Shown here one piece after another: positions 25,373-37,800 of a stretch of DNA of 64,000 nt (its first letter is position 1; every line of letters starts with the position of its first letter). The notes beneath the pieces were generated by a model that saw nothing but the letters and a program-made list of their open reading frames with translations, was not told where the DNA came from and ran no database searches. Both the position numbers and the translations under genes were made by a program. The DNA comes from Pegea sp. RAD2-039 (Eukaryota; Chordata; Thaliacea; Salpida; Salpidae): contig JAQGEQ010000175.1 of NCBI GenBank assembly GCA_034620365.1, forward strand, positions 1,550,001 through 1,614,000, written 5' to 3'.

Positions 25373-26762
25373 TTAACTTTTATTTAAGTGACTGCTTGCT
25401 TCATACTTTTCGTTTCTTTTAATGCCCCTAAGTCTTTTTAAAGCTTTCATAGCTTGTAAAAAATCTTCATCATTATTCATATATTTTTCTGGCAACTTTA
25501 GTGCTCTAAAACGTTAACATTTAAGTCTGGTTACTATTTTTATTAAAATTATGAAAGATGAAAGTTTAAAGATTTCAGTATATAATTTTGCATGCAAAAG
25601 CTGTTAAAAATCAATTTTTGTTTCTTTGATTTAATTTAAAATTAATTTTGAAAGCATGAAATTTTATAATCTAACTTTAATCTTACATAAACATTGTTGT
25701 TAATGTCTCCAAATCTTCTTTATTATTTGTTGCTGTTGCTTTAAACATTTCAGTTTTAATTCTTATCATAGAGTTACAAATTTTTTCTGCTTTTTTATAC
25801 ACTAATTTTTCATCATCAATACTGTTCTTTTTAAAAACTTCCATTTGCTTTTCCATTTCTTTTACTTCTCTTACCTCTAAAGCTTTTTGTAGATCTTCAG
25901 TAGTTTTTATCCAGATTTTTAACCTATTTACATGGCTTAGTGATTGCATTAGACATAAGATGTATAAATTTATAAACAGTGATAAGTAAAATCTATAAAA
26001 GTGTTTTAGAATTTTATTCAACAATAAACTAACTTATTGAAAAAAATATAAATTCTTGAATTAGTTTATTGACAATTTACCTTTCGTTTGCGCCATTTAG
26101 CAGTTTTTGATTCAGTTGTACTTTAGTGGATTTACTAAACTTATCACCTTCTGAAAGAATAGATTGAAGAATGGATATACTCCCTGTATTCATCGCTTTT
26201 CTGATTGAACTTTCATGAACTTCTTTTCGTCGATTTAGAAGATCTTCGTTAGATGTATTAGGACATTCTTGGATCTACAAATATTTCAAAGCTATATAAA
26301 GAATTTTACAATTTTATATTAAGTTTATACAAGATTATAAACAAGTTTAATAGATAGCAAGAAATAATATAGAAATATTTAATGAAATAATAATTTTTCT
26401 ATTATATAATTTGTTTGTATAATAAATACCATCTGCAAGTATTTTAATTAAAACATTTTTCATTTATTAATATATGTTGGTAATTATTTGTTTTTCAACC
26501 ATGAAATTATCATTCATATCTAACTTTGACACGCAAGTCTAAAATGATAAAATATAATTTTGTAAAAACATACAAGTTTTTAATTAATGTAGTTCATATC
26601 TTTGACAATTCTAGAAAATTAAACAACTTATTCAAGTTCTTAAAACAGATTTTTCTTATTCAAAGTTCACAAAAATGGTTTGAATTGTTACAGAAATTTG
26701 AAAATTCTTTGCATTCTAACCTGCTGTAATTGAGACTGCAAGCTCTTCATTATAAAAATCAT
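25373..26762 (-). CDS. Helical-repeat protein, 201 aa, sister of the downstream coiled-coil gene
   Basis: Four exons join in phase: 26762-26721, 26274-26081, 25923-25687 and 25505-25373 (stop TAA), 606 nt in total. Acceptors are TTTGTAG, AAATAG and CGTTTTAG; donors are CAG|GTTAGA, AAG|GTAAAT and TAT|GTAAGA. The product is charged and all-helical. Its segments IRKAMNTGSISILQSIL, LQKALEVREVKEMEKQM and MFKATATNNKEDLETL share the pattern of the repeats in the neighbouring 800-residue protein. It has no signal peptide, membrane segment or catalytic motif. The first exon is the least certain part: the start could be at 26762 (MIFIMKSL) or at the in-frame ATG at 26750. The third exon ends in the same phase as the first exon of the downstream gene, so a fused transcript is possible. 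No function can be assigned. Confidence 0.6.
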
Positions 26763-29700
26763 GATTTTATATTCAAGTCTTAGTTAATTTGATTTTAGAT
26801 ATGTCAGTAATAATAAGTACTTGAAGAACTTGTTTCAAAAAATATTACTTTTTAATTCTGAATAAAGTAATTAATATGCTTTTTTGCATCACTTTAAATT
26901 GATCAAATAATTCTAAAGATTAAATAAATAGTTTCTTTACAAGCTTATTAATTAATCGTCTGTTACAAAATAGCTACTGACGAGTAGCAACCAAACTAAA
27001 TTAAGAAGTTAAAAGAAAGTTTCTTGCAGGCCTTAATAAAATTCAAACTTGACATGAAATTTTTTAACGAGTTTTTGAACTTTTTGTTGAGTTTCTTTTA
27101 TTTAAAATTTATTTAAAGATCAGTTCAAAGAACAGTTATGATTAAAGTTACAGAAATGCAGTTTTAGCACTAAGTTTGATTTATATTATTACTAAGACTT
27201 GTATTCCAGCTTTTTTGGGGTAGTGCTAATAACTATTGAAAACTTGGATTTATATCAATAAAAGAAATATGAAAATTTTCTGTTTCAACTTTGAAGATAG
27301 CTTCAACTTGAAGGCGACTTTAGAATCTATTACTTTATCTAACTTTCCTCGCTATGTAGGTGAAACATTTAGAACCTCAAGAATAGATTCAAATAGCAGC
27401 AAATAGACACAATCATCTTAAATAGTACTACAAGCATCTTGCCCTTTTATACATTTCCTACTGACTGCATTATTTCTATCTTGTAAAATAGCATATACTC
27501 AAAATTGACATTCTTTTAAAATAAAAGCCAAGAACTACTCAACTAAGAAACTAATTAAACATGAAAATTTTTAAGAAAGTTTTTTTTTATAAGTTCCCGT
27601 AACAAATTAAGTTTTTCATATTGAACAAGCCTTTAACAAACTTAAAAAAACTTCACAAAATAAAACTTTTTAAGTTAATTTTATTAATCTTATTGTACAC
27701 AAAACCTTTTCAACAGTTTTTTCCGCCAGCTTGATTTTGGGGAAAATTCTGAAAAACTTATTTTTAAGAATCAGCTATAATCATGAACTTTATAAAAGTT
27801 GAATAGTAAGCTAATACAAATAAACCCATCCCGTTTCTTCATAGTATTTGATGTAAGCCAAACCCACTGATGATAAAGAAAATTAACTTAAGATGACTTT
27901 GCATTTTATTTGTTTTTACCTTTAGTCAAAATAGTCTAATATCTATAATGTTCTTTTACATTAAAAAGTTGTAAGTAATTTTTCTAGAAGCTTTAGTATA
28001 TTTTGCACAATTTTATATTAAGGACTTAACTGATTATTAAATAAATACTACCAACCTAACTTTGTATCTTTTACGAAATAATATTATAGTTTAGCAATGA
28101 AGCTTAGTTGTAAACTTATTAGAATTTTCAAAGCTATATTTTATTGTTAAAATAAACCAAATAGTTTCAATTTTAATATCTTATTCTCTATTCTTTATGA
28201 TTCTATCATCTCAAATCTATTCTTCCAAAATCTATATCTTTCAATTCTGTTCTAAGATACTCATTGATAAATTCAACTTCACTTCTCTTCAATATTTCTC
28301 TAAAAGTTTCTATCTGCTGACTTTAATGTATGAAACAACTCTTGCTTATAACTTCACAATTAATCGTAACTTTACGTGGCGTGTACTTCAGGTTTGCTAC
28401 GATCAATACTCAAATTCATATATTCATAACTACATAAGTAAAAAATACTTCAATAAAGCTTTCTTGACTACTGAAATTGTCGCTTTTGATATGATAAACC
28501 TTATACTAAAGAGGCTATCTGGCAATATACTAAAAGGTGTAACTGTTTCTGAAAGTTTAGTTGTTACACAAAAGAACTTATCAAAGACAAATATCGCCTT
28601 TTCAAAATATAAATCAAATCTTTGATAAACACGCACAATGTCTTTGTCATAGTAACAAGTAAGAGACGTCACTTAGTATATTTCTATTTGTTAAATTAAT
28701 AAATCTTATCTTTGATTGTAAGCTTGTACGTACTTGTGACAGATATTGTTATTTTGTTGTTTCAAATCTTTGTTTCAAATCATTATAAACAACCTCTGAG
28801 CTACCAAACTTTATATTTCATAAAAATTACCCTAAAAATCTAATCGAGAAGGTTATAAAGTAAGTTTTTAAATTATTTCAAGAGTATACCATATAAAGCA
28901 CTTTCGAAAGCAAATAAGTTGAAATAATAAAGAAAAACTATTTCCTTAATTCTAAATAAAAAATTCTTGATAATTCTCATTTTATAAGATAATTTTAAAC
29001 TCTGGTTGTTTTACTTACCTAAGAACAGAACGCTTTTTTAGATAAAAAGGATGTTTAAAACTTTATGATTTTGAAGCTGATTAATCAATATTTTCGTTTG
29101 AAATAGTTGTTTCCTTATCAATACTACTATCAAGTCATTTACACCTTTGATAATTAAGCACATAATCTGTATAAAGGAAGAAATAGGCTATGATAATTCA
29201 TCACTAATATTTTGCATTTGCTAAAATTTTTTACAAGTGCGAATCAGTCTTTAACTCTATGTAGGGCTCAAGCCAGTTGCCTGTAAAGTTATGATGCAGT
29301 CAGGCAGTTATTGTATAACTTCTATCAAATGCGTTTAATGTATGTTGATATGAATAACCCTTTCTAAGTATGAATAGTTTTTGTATACATAAAGTTTTGA
29401 ACTTTCCAAATTTTATATAATATCATTCAACTAAGTGAAAACAAGTTATTTAAACATCTTGACTAATATATTTAAAGCTTATATTTCTCTAAAATTGTTC
29501 ACTACTTTAATAAATGGTTATTACTTTCTTGACTTAAAATCTTCATTGCTTAATATTTCAATAGTTGTTTAACTTGACAGTTTTATTAAAATTAGCTTTG
29601 TAATATTAGAATGATGAAAAAATGAGATGTTATATTATTTAATATTTTATAATAAACAACCTTTTGTAGATTAAGGTACTCTTAATAAATAGACATTGGT

Positions 29701-30156
29701 GTCATTAATGGGTTTATTACAGAAGAATTATCACAGAAAGTATCAAAATGACGATCAATACTTTTACTTGAATTATAGAATCAAGACTAATTATACGTGC
29801 AATATATTCAACAGCTTTAAATCAAAATTTAAAGAAAAATATCATTAACTGAAAAATACTGATTTTTACATTATAAAGGAAATACAACGATTATTACAAC
29901 ATTGACTAATCATGAAAATTGTCGATTATATTTTAATTAAATCAGACAAAAATAATTTTTGTATCATAAAACTATTGGTCTAAGCGAGTTAAGAAATCTA
30001 CAATCCAATAAATATCAACTTGAGTGAAACCAGTCATCTCGGTCGACTACATACAACAGCAGTTGGCTTGGAAGTTGAGATGATCAATAATCTCGCTAAG
30101 TTGTTTACACACACATCCAGGAATGAATTCAAACTGTGGCTCCTTTGTTTTTAATT
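26763..30156. other. Noncoding stretch between ankyrin 3' end and the packed gene pair
   Basis: The left edge should hold promoter or 5' UTR sequence of the helical-repeat gene, and the right edge the ankyrin 3' UTR. A 142-codon plus-strand frame at 28197-28625 overlaps an 80-codon minus-strand frame. Neither shows a domain, splice logic or coding-like composition, so they are left uncalled. A G+C-elevated patch at about 30000-30140 contains a short minus-strand open frame behind a weak acceptor. Confidence 0.55.
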
Positions 30157-31892
30157 TTATTCTATTCTCTGCAATTAGAGTTTCAACAAAAAATTAATAA
30201 ATTGAGATTTCAAGGCAGCGTTGATTCTTAGCAAAGTATATGATTTGAGTTTGTAACATTATAAAGTATTTTAACAATTTAGAAAGTCAAATAGTGATTT
30301 TAAGAAAGTTAGATTAGATTTATAATGATCGATAGTTAGGTGATCTTCTAACATTTACTTGAGTAGTTTTTATAGCTCATTTTTAATTTATGTACATACT
30401 TCTTTAACAGTAAAGGAAAATGATTCTGTTGTTTCTTCGGTAATAATAGTTTGATCTCCATTTACATTCAGTACATCATCTTCTGATGAAGATTCACTCT
30501 TTACATCTTCATCATCTTCTTCATCACTTTCAATAGTCAGTTTTTTTCGTACTTCTGGTGTGCTTCCCAAGGACTCAATCTTTTCTGAAATTTAAAGTAT
30601 TTTAAGAGTTAATAGAATCGATGGACACAATCTACAAAAGTTGAATCTTACTCACCATTTATGTTTGTTTGTAGTTGATCACTACAAACCGAAGTTTTGC
30701 TACTAGATACAGAAGAATGACCACCATCATCAGTATCACTACCAAAGAACAAACAAACTATTAACTCAATGCTCCAACAGCAAGCTTGTTAATAAAAATC
30801 CAAAACATAAAAATACAGTTTTAAATCTAAAAGAAGCAGAAATACTTATTTCTTATACCTTTGATTAGCTGCTTCTTCAGTTGTATTAGCATTATTTTGA
30901 ACAGATTCATCTGCAAACAAAGATTTTTATTTTAACATGAAGGTTTACCTGAAATATTTACAAAGATAACTCACTTTCTTGAATGTAAATGAAATGTGGT
31001 TTATCAACATCATAATCTGGTTCATAAATCGAGTCTCGTACACTGTTCAATGCTTCTGTGTCGCCTTCAGCCTGCCAATAAGAAATAAGCTGTATTAATT
31101 AAATACTTGATGAAATTGGTTAGGATGTGTTTCAGAAGCAACAAGTTTTGCTTTATATAATGTTTTATCAAATCATTCACTTTGAATTCTCTATATGATT
31201 AATTAGTCAGTCAAGTTATATAGAAATACTTAATCTTTACCTTTGTGACAATAATAGTTTCAATTTTCAATTGCTCTTGTGGTGAAAAGGGATAAGGTGA
31301 ACTGACATGTTCGTCTTTTAATCCTGGTGAGCCAAGTTCGGTTTCTAATGCTTTAAAAGCTAGCAAAAAATGATAAGTTAAAGTAACAAGGATTTATTCT
31401 ATAAATTCTTACAAAATAATTTAGGACACAAGTAAATTAGCAACAAGTACTAATGGCTAATCACTTCTTTAGTACTAGCAAATCAATATTTTTTCCTAAG
31501 TCATTTAAGAGCTCTTATTCAACATCTTATTGTATCGGAAACTTCAATTTTTTTTATCTTGATAACTATCTATTTTGTTGCTTGATTTTGTAACATAATA
31601 TTTGGTGAATAGAAACAAAAAGTTTGTTAAAAAGAATAAAGTATCAAATAAAGTTCTTGAATTAATTTTTGCTTAGAGATATTATTTAATACATCTATGA
31701 AAAATTAGATTGTTTTTAAAAATGAAAAAATAAATTTAGATTCATGAGTTTGAGCAAAATTTAAACATCTACCTGATACATCATGAGCAGTTGGACACTC
31801 TAGCTTTTCCTCAAAAACATTTTCTTTTTCGCGGAGATATTTAACCAACTCTGACCTTCCAATATTTGTCAGTGATTTTATTAGTTCTTCAT
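30157..31892 (-). CDS. Ankyrin death-domain end and acidic C-terminal tail exons
   Basis: Exons 31892-31773 (rest of the death domain, [20 protein letters not shown]), 31359-31241, 31071-30975, 30910-30859, 30738-30656 and 30584-30400 are in phase. A last exon, 30168-30157, gives RIE and a stop behind a good acceptor (CTCTAATTGCAG). If the final donor (GAA|GTATGT) is not used, reading continues for VCT to a stop at 30388; both endings give the same length. The tail is Ser/Asp/Glu-rich, and [15 protein letters not shown] recalls the vertebrate ankyrin C-terminal TEEE...VVKK motif. AATAAAA overlaps the stop region at 30161-30155. Confidence 0.7.
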
Positions 31893-34800
31893 CTAACATT
31901 AAAATAAAATATCTAAAGATTTATATTAAACACTTAGAAAGTTATCTACATTATATCGATTCTTACTAAAATTTACTGTAATTGAAATCACTTGAAAATG
32001 TTATCAATCGATGTATAGGTCTTTTAAAGTCAAGTCTTGCTTTTACAAGATAATTTTTTATCTAATATATTTTAAACAGTTTTTCTAGACTAAAAATAGT
32101 TTGCAGCTTCAAATATTCAAAGAGTTTTAATCAGTTGGAATTATTACAATTGAATAAAGAAATTGAAAATGAATTTTAGTTTTAACATCTAATTGTTTGA
32201 AATCTTAAAAAAATTGAGGTTATTAAAGGATTGAATCCAACTATTACCTAGACGCTCATTGTTAGAGTTCGAAGCAAGCCAAGTTCCAAACATTGCAATA
32301 CTTTGACCTTCTACATCACTGGAGTCTATTTCCATCTGAATCTTTCGAACATACTCAGCGTTGATGTTCAAAGATTGAGCCAATCGAGGCCACTGAATTC
32401 CAACATGTCGAGCAACCTCACGATAACGGGAATTGAGATTTTCAGCAGTTGCTCTCAACTCTTCTATTGTTAATTGATGATGTTGAGAAAACAGAAACCA
32501 TTTCGTTTAAAATTTTTATTAAATAACAATCAGTAAAAACATTTATGCTTGTTGAATGTAAATGCTATCTGTTTTTTTAAGTCTACATGCAAAATTGATG
32601 ATTAAACTATTAAGATATCTTTACAAACAACATAATTTGGCACAACAAAATTATGAAAGAATAATTAAAAAAGTTATTCAAAGGTACAACGATTAATATG
32701 AAGTGATTTGTCATGCTGTGTGGCATGTGGTATGATGTGTTTACTATTAACAATTTTTGGTACTGAAATAAGCAACAAAATAACAACATTGAAATACTAT
32801 CACTGGTCCTGAGAAAAGCTTTCAATTGGAAAATGTACATCCATGCAAACAGATAGAAACCAGAAAAAAAATGTTGGTAACACAGTACTAAAGATTTCAA
32901 TTCTTTGATATTGGTCTAAAATATCATTTATGAATACAAAAAACATCAAAACGTTGAAAACAACGAAACAACACAAGTATTTGCCTGTTTTCGTAAGCAT
33001 TTCTTGGTTGTTATTCTCACAAGAACGATTTTGATTATTTTCAAGCCTCAGATTATCCTCTGAAGTAGGATTAGTTTCTTTTTCTAACTTTGTCTCACTA
33101 TATTTAAGTACTTCTAACTTTTCTGATAGATGTGATCGGTTAAATCGACATTTAGAAACATCGTCACTCAACTGTTTATTGTTCTTTCTAGACCTTAAGT
33201 GGCTTACACCTTCTATATTTACTTCCTTTACATTATCTAAAGGTGATTTTAACGGAATACTCTGTTTATTTGAGATGAGTCGCGGAATTTTAGATTGAAA
33301 TGAAGATTGAACGACTTTTGGTTTGCCTGGGGAGACTTTGATTGATGTTAAATAGCTTCCATCATCTTTATCTAGCCCCAGGCCTTTAACTAAAAAAGAA
33401 CCTCCTCCTAAGACTTCTGACACACTGTCCTTAGTGGCTCGTTTTTTGTAACTACCTCTACTCTTTGCATCATCAGCTGCAGCCTTTTCTTCTGCAAGAG
33501 ACATTTTATATGTATAAACACCTTCTCTCAACGCAATGTACTTCCGACCACCACTTCCTTGGTTCTTGAAAGCCTCAGCCCTTAAAGCTGCCAAATCTTG
33601 CGACGTTGGTGAACTTGATCCACTCCTTGTCTTTTTTAAGTACCCCGATTGTAGAGAGCTAGCTGAAGAAGATCTTGAAAGAGGAGAAGCAGGTCGAGGT
33701 GAAGACTCATAAATCCTTTTAGATAAAATCTTATGTCGCCTTGAGGATTTTTCCTCAGAGGTTTTTCTACTTCCGTGCCGCTTTGATGGATTAATCGATG
33801 GCAAACTGGTCGAGTTTTTATTCAAATTTGAGGCACGTGACTGCTTCTTGAGTAGCTTGTTTCTGCTAATAAACTTCAACTTTAAACTTTCATCTGGTTT
33901 ATTTAGCATCGAAATACGAGTTGGTTGCTTCAGACGTGAAATGAATTTTCTTTTGCTGCTGTGACTTGATTTAGAACTTGTTTTTCTCGGAGTAATTTCT
34001 TCTTGAGACTTTTCAGGTGATGACAAAGATCGACGTCGTGATATTATAGGTATCCGACTTTTTTGCTGCCTACTAACGTCACTGACAGCGCTTCGAACAT
34101 CGAAGTCATCAAAATCAAAAGAATCTGTGAGTCCTTGCTGTTCCGAAAAATCATCGGTGAAACTAGTGGTTGTTCCAAATGATTCACTCTCAAAATGTGT
34201 CTCATCATTTACAGACTGATCCTCATCACTTCCTATCGCAAACTCTGAGCTAGATAGATTTGATACTTCTACATTTGAATCATCTTGGACTTGATCCTCA
34301 TCTAGAGTACAAGCCACTTTTTCTAGCTCAAAGTAACTGCTGATTGATGATTCTGACTTCCCCGAGATGGCAGTAGAGAAAGGTTGATGCGAGCTTTGTT
34401 GAGGAGGATTGGGAGTCGACTCGGCTCCTCCGCGGACATTTGCAACAAATTCAGAAAATTTTTGTGCAAATGATCTCATATGTTCAGCCTTAGTCTCCTC
34501 ATCCTCTTCATCTGACAACCATCCAAGACCTCTTCTTCTTATCTCTGGTGAACAAATACTCTCGGGAGACAGGACTTCATCTTCTGGAATTGCTGGAAGA
34601 GGAGGTGAAGTAATTGGTTCGTATTCAAGGACTTCTGGTGATGGTCCGACACAAATGTATTTATCATCAGTCATTAACTGATCACTAATACTGTCATTTG
34701 ACATATTGTCGTTCCATCCATCAGCTTCTGGTTCGAGTTCTTCATTTGAGTCTGATTGATTTTCGATGAAGTAAAGACCAGCTGGCGAAAGAGTTTCATA

Positions 34801-37800
34801 TGACACAGAGTCAAAGTTGGAATCTTGCACTTTGTTTGTGTTCGATTTGCTTTCATGTGTTTTTTGATTGTTTTGTTGTTTTAATTCCATGCTGAGTTCT
34901 TCACATTCGTCTGTCTGTACATCAAACGAAGACATCTTGCTATGATATTGAGTTCCTCCTGAAACTGAAGTACTTTCATCTGTAACATCTGGTTCAGGGG
35001 AATACTGTTTTACGGTTACAACTGATTCAGTTGATACAAAGCTGTCATCATGACTGTAAACGTTCTTTAATGATTCATTTTCATTTAAATCTTTATCAAC
35101 TAGATGCAAATCCTTTCTTTCAACCTTTTCTTTTCCTCTGTTGTCTGACTCTTCATCTAAGGAGTCAGACTGCTTATCTTCTAATAACGAATTTGTTTTA
35201 GTATGATCACTAGTTTGTAAATAAATTTTAGCTAAACCAATTTCTGGTAAGGTAGCACAATTCCGTAAATAATCTAATGTTGTAGAGGATGGTGAGTTGT
35301 TATCAGCAGAACTTTTCGATTGAATCCCTTTTGAAAGCTCATTTGACTTATTGTTGAAATTCTCTGCTAAACCAACATCAATTTGATTTAAAATTGCATT
35401 AAAAAGTGGATTGCTATCTTTTAGTTCCGTTTCTTTGCAAACCTTTTCATTTGAAAAGGTTTCGGACTTGAAGAAAGTTTCATGAGACCCATGAAGATTA
35501 AACTCATCAAAGTTGATTCCTTTAGAAGGAATTTGTTCTGAAATACTTTCAGGTTGATTGGAATCGCTTCTGATGCTTGCATAAGTTACTGAATAGTCAA
35601 CATCATCTTGAGAGGAGGCACTAGTTGTTGCATCCAACAAGGATTCCTGTTTAGTGGGGGTTGACGAAAAGGAAGGACTAGCAGTCTCACTATCTGCTTC
35701 TTTAGAGTATTGTTGAAGATTAGTTTTATTTGAATCATAGAATTTTTCCAAATTTTTATCTACTTCTATTAAATTACTTTCAAGAATTTCTTCGTTATCA
35801 TGAGGATCACATACTTTTTTACTCTCTTTAAAATCAGATAATGAGGATTCTTCTGAATACTGGTGTTCTTGAAACTCATCTACAACAGATTCAAAACTCT
35901 TTTGATTCTGTTTAAGTAATAAGATTCCTTTCTCAACAACTTTTGCTTGATTAAAAATTATTTCGCTTTGTTCCGAATTAATTGATTTGATTTCTGTTTG
36001 CGTGTCTGTAAATGAAACTTCATCAGGACTTGACAAACGGAGATTAAGTTCCTCTCTCATTCTTAAATCGTCAATTATTTGAGATGAGCAATGAGATACT
36101 CCAAAATCCTGACTTAAACAATCATTTACTTCAGTTTTATATATTTCATTCGACTCTTTGCTTATTTCAATTTTATTTTTATCAGATATTTCGTTGTCTA
36201 AGACAGGAAAAAATTCGTTGTTTTTGTTTGCAAGATTATTCAAAAATGGACTTTTATTAAAAACCGCCAAAACCTCACTACTTTTTGATGCTCTTACATC
36301 ACCACTTAAGTTGATATCAGCTGGTTTTGTATCTAGAATATCAGTTGAAATGTGTTTTTCACTTTGAAAATTTTCGTTTTGCAAATAATCTGTTGTTTTA
36401 AAAGGATTTGTTGAACGAGTCGTGGAAATGTTGGGTGATGTCATGTTTGTTTTCTCAATATTTTCATCTCTTACAGAAAAATCAAGCTGGCTTATACTAC
36501 TGTTATTACTAGCGTCTTTTTGATCTAAAATCTTTTCCTCTTTACTTTCGATGGTATGTCCCAACAAACTTACTGTTGTAATATCTTCAACTTGCTCCTG
36601 GCCACCAATTTCCGCTTTACTTTCATCTTTTATAATCAGTGAATGATCTTTTGATTCTGTGCAGAAAGAAGATTCATCCTCATCTGTTTTATTATCTGAA
36701 CTTAGTAAGCCAACTTCACTTTCTTGTACGACATTTTGTAGAACCTGAAAGTTTTCTTCTTTTTGATTTGAATCACTAGGACTTTTAATCTCACAAACAC
36801 TGCTGGTATCTTCCGGTTTATCATTTGATTTTTCTTCTAGAAGTTGTTCATCGAGTTCACAATTGTTCGGTGAGATTTTGTCAATCTTATCTTTAACTTC
36901 TATATCAGTTATTTCGGTAACCTCTTTTACATCAGTGTCATCTGTGTCAACAGATATATGATGAAGTGATGTTGGTAAGTCATCTTGTGATAACAGATCC
37001 AGTTCTGATTTATCACTCTTCGAACACTCATCTACTTTATTAATTTCTTGATAATACTGATCAAATTTGTTCAATGGAGTATCTAAATCAACTGTATTTA
37101 TCAAAATTTTATTATCCTGTTCATCTTCAGATAATTCAAAGCATTTTTCTTGTTGTGTTTCCTGCTCTAAAACTGTGATCTGATCTTTCGAAAAGTTTTC
37201 ACAGACTGGAATCTCAATACAAGATCCACTATCCTTCACAAGTAAATTAAGATTGCTTTCAATAACTGCTTCTGATAAAACATCATTAGCAATGCATGCA
37301 TCTAAAGACTGATCTTGTTTCGTATGACCAGAAAATAAATCTTTTGCTGATGAGTCATGGTCGCTAGGTAACAAATTATTTTGGTCTGTTGGCTTTGAGT
37401 TATTGCTTTTATCTTCTAGCTCAGTTGTGCTGTTGTTAACTTCGACAATTTGATTGGCTGACGCTAAATTAAAATTAAAAAACTTGTCTTCTTCAAGTAA
37501 ATGATCACTTTTTAGATTGTTTAAGCTTTCTTTTTCTATTTCATTTTCTGCAAACGAGTTTTCAATATAATTTTGTGCTTCTACATAAGGAGTTAGCAGC
37601 ATTTGAGATGATTCAATTGAATCTGTAGCAACTGTAACTTCATCAAGTGAATCAGATGAAAACAACTTGCTTTCATTAATTGAGTCTTCAATCAAAATAC
37701 TTTGAGTCTTTTCATCATCACAAGCATCAGTTGATAATGTCTCATTTAAGTCTGTGACTTCTTTCTCAAGTATTAATTCTAACTCTGTATTACTCTGATC

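Noticed and set aside
28197-28672. Overlapping 142-codon (+) and 80-codon (-) open frames
   Set aside because: AT-driven Ile/Phe/Tyr/Ser/Lys composition, no motif and no exon context; two opposite open frames over the same bases suggest chance.
30047-30133. Alternative last ankyrin exon encoding FEFIPGCVCKQLSEIIDHLN and a Cys-rich end
   Set aside because: The phase fits, but the acceptor is purine-rich and weak; the exon at 30168-30157 behind CTCTAATTGCAG is a better end.
32610-32900. Minus-strand hydrophobic 96-codon frame overlapping the giant exon end
   Set aside because: It overlaps the 3' end of the giant exon in another frame, and its hydrophobicity comes from T-rich 3' UTR sequence.
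32990-33040. Strong-looking donor TCTT|GTGAGA before the membrane hairpin
   Set aside because: Joining it to the death-domain exon would create an immediate TAA, so it is not a productive route to that domain.
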